Both the position numbers and the translations under genes were made by a program. From positions 1 through 7,513 of the forward strand of contig JAGCMR010000173.1 of assembly GCA_017646305.1 (NCBI GenBank): a stretch of DNA of 7,513 nt, written 5' to 3'. The stretch comes from Spirochaetaceae bacterium (lineage in GTDB: Bacteria; Spirochaetota; Spirochaetia; Treponematales; Treponemataceae). The number at the start of each line of letters is the position of its first letter. Position 1 is the stretch's first letter. Under the pieces are notes generated by a model. It made no database searches. It was not told where the DNA came from and saw nothing but the letters and a program-made list of their open reading frames with translations. This document shows, piece by piece, positions 1-2,993 of this stretch.

Positions 1-81
1 AGATTTGATGTGCTAATTGTTGATATGCCTGGGCTTCCCCCATTGTATCACATAGAAAATGCCTTTTCGGAGAATTCATAA
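1..81 (+). CDS. 3' end of an unidentified gene (partial)
   Basis: Frame 1 is open from the window edge and gives 26 residues (RFDVLIVDMPGLPPLYHIEN, then AFSENS) before TAA at 79-81. The hydrophobic stretch VLIVDMPGLPP looks like a buried beta strand followed by a turn, so this reads as a real protein C-terminus, but it is too short for family assignment. The stop codon shares its last A with the ATG of the next gene (TAATG), which suggests co-transcription and translational coupling. I do not recognise the gene. The call rests on the open frame, the overlap and the downstream operon arrangement. Confidence 0.55.
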   Translation, partial: RFDVLIVDMPGLPPLYHIENAFSENS

Positions 82-245
82 TGTCCGCAACTAAAGAAAA
101 TTCTAAAAAAGCCGTTAGGGCAGCAAGGGTACGAGAATTGCAAGATAAAGTATATGAGCCTTCATATATGGATGCTGCAATTCAACGTATTGCCCTTGTT
201 CTGAGCCGAAAGCTAGTGGAAAATAAGCCATCTGGAAGGACATAA
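81..245 (+). CDS. small hypothetical protein, 54 aa, overlapping start
   Basis: A 54-codon frame runs from ATG at 81 to TAA at 243-245. The start is supported by GGAG at 69-72, eight bases ahead, and by the one-base overlap with the preceding stop. The next gene begins one base after its stop. The product is basic and probably helical: residues 1-20 are rich in Lys, Arg and Ala, and residues 30-48 (around AIQRIALVLSRKLVEN) look like an amphipathic helix. There is no signal peptide, membrane segment or cysteine. I do not recognise a family. The C-terminal half faintly recalls the small RNA polymerase omega subunit (RpoZ), but I see no diagnostic motif and do not call it. Operon position and good ribosome binding sites make it likely to be translated. 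Confidence 0.6.
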   Translation: MSATKENSKKAVRAARVRELQDKVYEPSYMDAAIQRIALVLSRKLVENKPSGRT

Positions 246-246
246 A

Positions 247-759
247 ATGGAACGTTCAGGAAATAGCCGTAGAAATAATAAGCGGAATTGGAATGGTCGA
301 CATTCTCAGGAAGAAGGCCGAAGAAAAAACGAGAAACGTGGAAGCAATAGAAATCACGACTCAAAACAACAGAATCACCGTGCAGAAACAAAGCTCCCCC
401 AGCATGTTCATGAGGATATGCAGCGGGATTTAGAATCAATCAAGGAACTGAAACAACGAGAAGTGATTTGCCCCAAATGTGGCAAACCTATTGAGGACTT
501 AGTGTCAGCCTTAGCAGACAAGGGAACAGGTTCACCAGTTCACTTTGACTGCGTTTTGGAGGATTTGCGGAGCCGTGAGACTTTGCAAGAAAATCAGCAG
601 GTAACTTATATTGGTCAGGGACGTTTTGCCGTAGTTCATTTTCCTAATATGCAGGATACAAGGAACTTTAGCATTGTAAGAATTATTGAATGGGAAGAAA
701 AGGATAAGAAATTTGACTGGCGTCAAGAAATTGCAGGAATGTATAGTCAGGTACATTAA
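247..759 (+). CDS. hypothetical protein with basic N-terminus and CxxC-HxxC zinc-ribbon-like motif, 170 aa
   Basis: ATG at 247 lies one base after the upstream stop and has AAGGA at 236-240, six bases ahead. Residues 1-48 are highly charged and polar (Arg, Asn, Lys, Gln, His), probably disordered, and suit nucleic-acid binding. Residues 50-72 are a likely helix. Cys75 and Cys78 (CPKC), then His99 and Cys102 (HFDC), form a CxxC-20-HxxC set that would fit one zinc ion. Residues 117-170 look like a beta-rich domain with VTYIGQGRFAVVHFP and a Trp-containing tail. No signal peptide or membrane segment is visible. It is the last gene of an operon and is followed by a strong terminator. I do not recognise a named family. 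A spirochaete-conserved protein of unknown function, possibly RNA- or ribosome-associated, is an inference only. Confidence 0.8.
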   Translation: MERSGNSRRNNKRNWNGRHSQEEGRRKNEKRGSNRNHDSKQQNHRAETKLPQHVHEDMQRDLESIKELKQREVICPKCGKPIEDLVSALADKGTGSPVHFDCVLEDLRSRETLQENQQVTYIGQGRFAVVHFPNMQDTRNFSIVRIIEWEEKDKKFDWRQEIAGMYSQVH

Positions 760-793
760 TCTTTTCGTTAAAGCCACAATATAAAAGCAAGGA

Positions 794-820
794 AGGACTG
801 GATAACCAGTCCTTTTTTTT
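794..820 (+). terminator. intrinsic terminator of the first operon
   Basis: AGGACTGG (794-801) pairs perfectly with CCAGTCCT (806-813) around an ATAA loop, followed by a run of T to 820. It lies 35 bases after the 170-aa gene and ends that operon. It converges with the tRNA-Leu terminator on the other strand. Confidence 0.92.
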
Positions 821-853
821 ATGCCCTAGGAAAGCTAAAGCCAGAGTAGGCAT

Positions 854-884
854 AAAAAAACCGCATCACCTTACGGTAATGCGG
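854..884 (-). terminator. intrinsic terminator of tRNA-Leu
   Basis: Read on the minus strand, CCGCATTACC pairs with GGTGATGCGG (one T-G wobble) around a GTAA loop, and seven Ts follow (plus-strand A854-A860). It starts three bases after the tRNA-Leu discriminator base. Confidence 0.9.
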
Positions 885-887
885 CCT

Positions 888-972
888 TGCCGGAAACCGG
901 AATCGAACCGGCACGGATTATTCATCCGAGGGATTTTAAGTCCCTTGTGTCTACCTATTCCACCATTCCGGC
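888..972 (-). tRNA. tRNA-Leu (anticodon UAA)
   Basis: The minus strand folds into a class II cloverleaf of 85 nt. The acceptor GCCGGAA (972-966) pairs with TTCCGGC (895-889), with discriminator A at 888. The anticodon arm AGGGA-CTTAAAA-TCCCT gives TAA (plus 946-948). A long variable arm with stem GGAT/ATCC and a T arm with TTCGATT follow. CCA is not encoded: the next bases are AGG. It reads UUA, and UUG by wobble. Confidence 0.96.
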
Positions 973-982
973 AACTATGACT

Positions 983-1011
983 ATGATATAATAATAAGCA
1001 GATAATTGCAA
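983..1011 (-). promoter_or_regulatory. sigma-70-type promoter of tRNA-Leu
   Basis: On the minus strand, -35 TTGCAA (1011-1006) is followed after exactly 17 bases by -10 TATCAT (988-983). The predicted start, near 976, leaves a leader of about four bases before the tRNA. The same -10 hexamer is used by the perR promoter in this window. Confidence 0.75.
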
Positions 1012-1055
1012 GTGGAAAAAAGTAAAGAAAAATTTGTTTTTTTATAAAAAAATGC

Positions 1056-1084
1056 TTGACCAAAAAGTTCGTCTATGATATAGT
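1056..1084 (+). promoter_or_regulatory. strong sigma-70-type promoter of tRNA-Asp
   Basis: TTGACC (1056-1061), a 17-base spacer and TATAGT (1079-1084) are close to consensus. Transcription should start near 1091, six bases before the tRNA. A/T tracts at about 1016-1052, just upstream, could act as an UP element. They lie between this promoter and the divergent tRNA-Leu promoter. Confidence 0.85.
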
Positions 1085-1096
1085 CTTAATCATCAC

Positions 1097-1170
1097 GGGG
1101 GCGTAGCGAAGTTGGTTATCGCGTCGGCCTGTCAAGCCGAAGATCGCGGGTTCAAGCCCCGTCGCTCCCG
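1097..1170 (+). tRNA. tRNA-Asp (anticodon GUC)
   Basis: A 74-nt cloverleaf: acceptor GGGGGCG/CGCTCCC (one G-T pair), D arm GCGA/TCGC, anticodon arm TCGGC-CTGTCAA-GCCGA with anticodon GTC, T arm GCGGG-TTCAAGC-CCCGT, discriminator G at 1170. CCA is not encoded. It has its own promoter and an intrinsic terminator directly downstream. Confidence 0.96.
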
Positions 1171-1173
1171 CTA

Positions 1174-1208
1174 AAGCCCATCCAGCAATGGATGGGCTTC
1201 TTTTTTTT
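1174..1208 (+). terminator. intrinsic terminator between tRNA-Asp and tRNA-Pro
   Basis: AAGCCCATCC (1174-1183) pairs perfectly with GGATGGGCTT (1190-1199) around AGCAAT, then C and eight Ts (1201-1208). It begins three bases after tRNA-Asp and ends one base before the first base of tRNA-Pro. It therefore sits directly in the path of any polymerase coming from the tRNA-Asp promoter. Confidence 0.9.
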
Positions 1209-1209
1209 C

Positions 1210-1282
1210 CGGGTAGTAGCGCAGCTGGTAGCGCACTAGGTTCGGGACTTAGATGTCGTGGGTTCAAATCCCGCCTACCCGA
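1210..1282 (+). tRNA. tRNA-Pro (anticodon CGG)
   Basis: A 73-nt cloverleaf: acceptor CGGGTAG/CTACCCG, D arm GCGC-AGCTGGTA-GCGC, anticodon arm CTAGG-TTCGGGA-CTTAG with anticodon CGG, T arm GTGGG-TTCAAAT-CCCGC, discriminator A at 1282. CCA is not encoded. I see no promoter of its own: the only DNA between it and tRNA-Asp is a terminator. Its last 17 bases plus one (1266-1283) are repeated perfectly 107 bases downstream at the start of the next repeat unit. Confidence 0.95.
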
Positions 1283-1372
1283 ATTGTTGTACAGAGGACG
1301 CACCGCGTCCGACGGGATTTGAAGCCGAACAGCTATGCTGTGAGGCCGGCCAAAGGCCTGAGAGGCTTTGGG
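1266..1372 (+). repeat. tRNA-Pro-linked tandem repeat, unit 1
   Basis: The unit begins inside the tRNA with the 18-mer AAATCCCGCCTACCCGAA (1266-1283). A 30-base block follows at 1287-1316 containing the perfect hairpin GGACGC-ACC-GCGTCC (1296-1310). Then comes a 65-base block from 1318 that runs to 1382 in the next unit. This block has hairpins ACAGC-TAT-GCTGT (1329-1341) and CCAAAG/CTTTGG (1350-1371). G+C is 61% by count over 1291-1380, against 42% over 1681-1740 in tatD. Translating the region gives long frames, but the period of 107 is not a multiple of three and the differences do not favour synonymous sites, so I treat it as non-coding. Confidence 0.85.
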
Positions 1373-1510
1373 AAATCCCGCCTACCCGAAGCTTGTACAG
1401 AGGACGCACCGCGTCCGACGGGTTCTGGCAACGAGACGAAGGCGAGTTTCAAGCCTTTGAAGCTGAACAGCTATGCTGTGAGGCCGGCCCAAGGCCTGAG
1501 AGATCTTGGG
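1373..1510 (+). repeat. tRNA-Pro-linked tandem repeat, unit 2
   Basis: It starts with a perfect second copy of the tRNA-derived 18-mer (1373-1390), followed by the 30-base block (1393-1422, identical to unit 1) with the same GGACGC-ACC-GCGTCC hairpin (1402-1416). A 33-base segment at 1423-1455 replaces a single base of unit 1. The 65-base block follows at 1456-1520 with five differences from unit 1. Its CCCAAG/CTTGGG stem (1488-1493 with 1505-1510) keeps six pairs despite the changes. There is no sign of a gene here. Confidence 0.85.
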
Positions 1511-1588
1511 AAATCCCGCCCGCTAGAAGCTCACAGGTTCGCTGCGAAAACCCGAAGCTTGTACAGAGGACGCACCGCATCTGTACGG
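1511..1588 (+). repeat. tRNA-Pro-linked tandem repeat, degenerate unit 3
   Basis: Only AAATCCCGCC (1511-1520) of the tRNA copy remains, followed by a diverged segment with a TTCGC/GCGAA palindrome. Then ACCCGAAGCT and what follows (1550-1578) match unit 2 at 1384-1412 over 29 bases. The 30-base block (1559-1588) has diverged at its right half and instead forms a new perfect 7-bp inverted repeat, GTACAGA (1561-1567) with TCTGTAC (1580-1586). The array stops here, about 45 bases before tatD. Confidence 0.75.
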
Positions 1589-1633
1589 ATTCTGAGTAAA
1601 ATACAGTAAATAATTTTTAGGAAGCCTTTCATC

Positions 1634-2524
1634 ATGTTTTCAGATACACATTTTCATTTGCATCATATTTGGGAGCGGGGCCTTGATGTACCTGCTGCAT
1701 TAAAATCCATGGCAACTCATAGCCCTTTGTTTGGTTTAGATATTGGAACACGTTGTGACGACTTATATACTCGAGGGAAAAAGGCCCAGGAGTTGGTGGC
1801 AGCCATTGATGATGATGGAGCTCGGGAAACCATCAAGAAGATGATGTATTTTTCTGCGGGGATTTGGCCTGCAGAAGAGGCTATTTTAGACCGCTTTAAT
1901 CAAATAAAGGTGCTGGAGTCCATCATAACGGAGGTTATGAGTCAGGAGGACTTCTGTGGCTTTGGAAAGGGCCGTTTGGTGGCTCTGGGAGAGTGTGGGC
2001 TTGATCATCACTGGAATCCAGCTGGGGTGGACAAGCGGAACGAGGATAGCTTTACAGCTGAGTTATTTCATGGCGAGGCTGAGTTCTTCGAAATGCAGCT
2101 AGAGTTGGCTCGTAAATTGCAGCTTCCAGTGATTGTTCATTCTCGGGATGCCTTTGAAGGAACCTTAGATTGTATTAAAAATGTGGCCTATGATCGGGGA
2201 ATCATTCACTGTTATTCCTATGGTAAAAATGAAGCTCGGAGTTTTTTGGATCGTGGCTGGTATATTTCCTTGTCTGGTGCCATTACCTACACAAAGAAGT
2301 CTCGCATGGAGGAGATGGTGGAACTGATTCAGTATATTCCCCAGGACCGATTGTTATTGGAAACTGATGCTCCTTATCTGGCTCCTGTGCCACATCGTGG
2401 AAAAACAAATGCACCAAATTTAGTGGAACATACCTATAATTTTGTGGCAGCAATCTTAAAAACAAGTCCAGAAGCACTATCTATGGTGGTGGATGCTAAT
2501 ATCAAAGAATTATTTGCAATATAA
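1634..2524 (+). CDS. tatD: TatD-family metal-dependent hydrolase (putative DNase), 296 aa
   Basis: The protein belongs to the TatD branch of the amidohydrolase TIM barrels, known as Mg2+-dependent deoxyribonucleases acting in the cytoplasm. The expected metal ligands are all present: His6 and His8 (DTHFH), Glu120 (ALGECGLDHHW), His169 (VIVHSRDA), His192 (IIHCYS) and Asp245 (ETDAPYLAP). At 296 aa it is longer than the usual 250-270. The extra length falls between about residues 25 and 75 (THSPLFGLDI to IKKMMYFSAGIWP). ATG at 1634 has AGGAAG at 1619-1624, nine bases ahead. It is a single-gene unit between the repeat array and a terminator. I found no convincing promoter in the 45 bases upstream, so it may be transcribed through the array. 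Catalytic function is inferred from the motifs; the substrate is not known. Confidence 0.95.
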   Translation: MFSDTHFHLHHIWERGLDVPAALKSMATHSPLFGLDIGTRCDDLYTRGKKAQELVAAIDDDGARETIKKMMYFSAGIWPAEEAILDRFNQIKVLESIITEVMSQEDFCGFGKGRLVALGECGLDHHWNPAGVDKRNEDSFTAELFHGEAEFFEMQLELARKLQLPVIVHSRDAFEGTLDCIKNVAYDRGIIHCYSYGKNEARSFLDRGWYISLSGAITYTKKSRMEEMVELIQYIPQDRLLLETDAPYLAPVPHRGKTNAPNLVEHTYNFVAAILKTSPEALSMVVDANIKELFAI

Positions 2525-2539
2525 ATAAATTGCTCTGAG

Positions 2540-2594
2540 AGGCACTACAGGCGGTCTTCCTTGCATTTTATAGCCGTAGTGCCTAATTTTTTTT
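2540..2594 (+). terminator. intrinsic terminator of tatD
   Basis: AGGCACTAC (2540-2548) pairs with GTAGTGCCT (2576-2584). The stem is extended by GGC/GCC (2550-2552 with 2573-2575) past one bulged A, and eight Ts follow at 2587-2594. The 20-base loop is larger than usual for a terminator. Confidence 0.88.
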
Positions 2595-2628
2595 CTCTCT
2601 TAAATTTCTCCCATTAAATCTGTCTCCG

Positions 2629-2657
2629 TTGCTATTTTTTTTGTTTCTCTATACAAT
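2629..2657 (+). promoter_or_regulatory. predicted promoter of trpR, start site at the ATG
   Basis: TTGCTA (2629-2634), a 17-base spacer and TACAAT (2652-2657) match the sigma-70 pattern at four and five of six positions. Counting seven bases past the -10 puts the start at 2664, the A of the trpR ATG. This agrees with the lack of any Shine-Dalgarno sequence in front of that ATG. Confidence 0.5.
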
Positions 2658-2663
2658 ATCATC

Positions 2664-2954
2664 ATGGAAGAAACGCTACAGCAAGATGGTCTAGAAGAAA
2701 TCTGTAAACTTTTAGCATCCACCGATGATGCTGATTTAATAAAAAAATTTTTTGGTTGTCTTTTTACACCTTCTGAATTGCAGGATATGGAAAAACGCTG
2801 GCTTTTAGTTAAGGAAATCGATAAGGGAAGGACCCAACGGGAAATTGCTCGTATGTTCAGTATGAGTCTGTGTAAGATTACCCGTGGTTCCAAGGAATTA
2901 AAAAAGGAGGGCAGCGCTTTCCGCATTATGCTGGATAAGGCAACCCTCCTATAA
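2664..2954 (+). CDS. trpR: TrpR-family transcriptional repressor, 96 aa
   Basis: This small all-helical DNA-binding protein aligns with E. coli TrpR across FTPSELQDMEKRWLLVKEI and the helix-turn-helix at about residues 55-80. It ends in the TrpR-specific ITRGS (72-76) rather than the ISRVNR of the YerC/YecD relatives. From memory of the E. coli structure, the tryptophan contacts Thr44, Arg54, Arg84 and Gly85 correspond to Thr35, Arg45, Arg74 and Gly75 here. Thr81 is replaced by Lys71. The protein is expected to bind tryptophan and repress genes of its synthesis or uptake, but none lie in this window. No Shine-Dalgarno precedes ATG 2664, and the predicted start site coincides with it. It converges with the ankyrin gene, 39 bases away. 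The family is secure; the ligand is inferred. Confidence 0.88.
   Translation: MEETLQQDGLEEICKLLASTDDADLIKKFFGCLFTPSELQDMEKRWLLVKEIDKGRTQREIARMFSMSLCKITRGSKELKKEGSAFRIMLDKATLL
2900..2950 (-). terminator. possible terminator of the ankyrin gene, inside the trpR 3' end
   Basis: On the minus strand, AGGAGGG (2950-2944) pairs perfectly with CCCTCCT (2911-2905), and a run of T follows (plus A2900-A2904). The 32-base loop can form a further CAGC/GCTG stem. It is the only G+C-rich hairpin with a T run downstream of the ankyrin stop. The loop is large and the sequence is constrained by trpR coding, so this is tentative. Confidence 0.35.
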
Positions 2955-2993
2955 TCTATCTTTTCAAGTTCATTACATTTTATAAAGCAGATC

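Noticed and set aside
182..777. Minus-strand frames opposite the first operon
   Set aside because: They are shadows of the plus-strand genes, with no ribosome sites and cross the 81-759 coding region.
866..1063. Minus-strand frame of 65 codons
   Set aside because: It runs through tRNA-Leu (GGIGRHKGLKIP is the usual tRNA-Leu artefact) and its promoter.
1073..1303. Minus-strand frame of 76 codons
   Set aside because: It is the antisense of tRNA-Asp and tRNA-Pro. Peptides such as GRRDLNPRH are a well-known artefact of translating tRNA genes.
1266..1390. tRNA 3' end duplication as attL/attR of an integrated element
   Set aside because: Only 107 bases separate the copies, there are more than two of them, and no integrase or phage gene is present. 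Tandem duplication explains it better, though an ancient insertion could have seeded it.
1253..1609. Two long overlapping plus-strand frames (113-118 codons) across the repeat array
   Set aside because: They start inside tRNA-Pro, lack a ribosome binding site, and simply translate the repeats. The first period (107) is not a multiple of three, and the changes between copies are not biased to synonymous sites. A Tpr-like product cannot be fully excluded.
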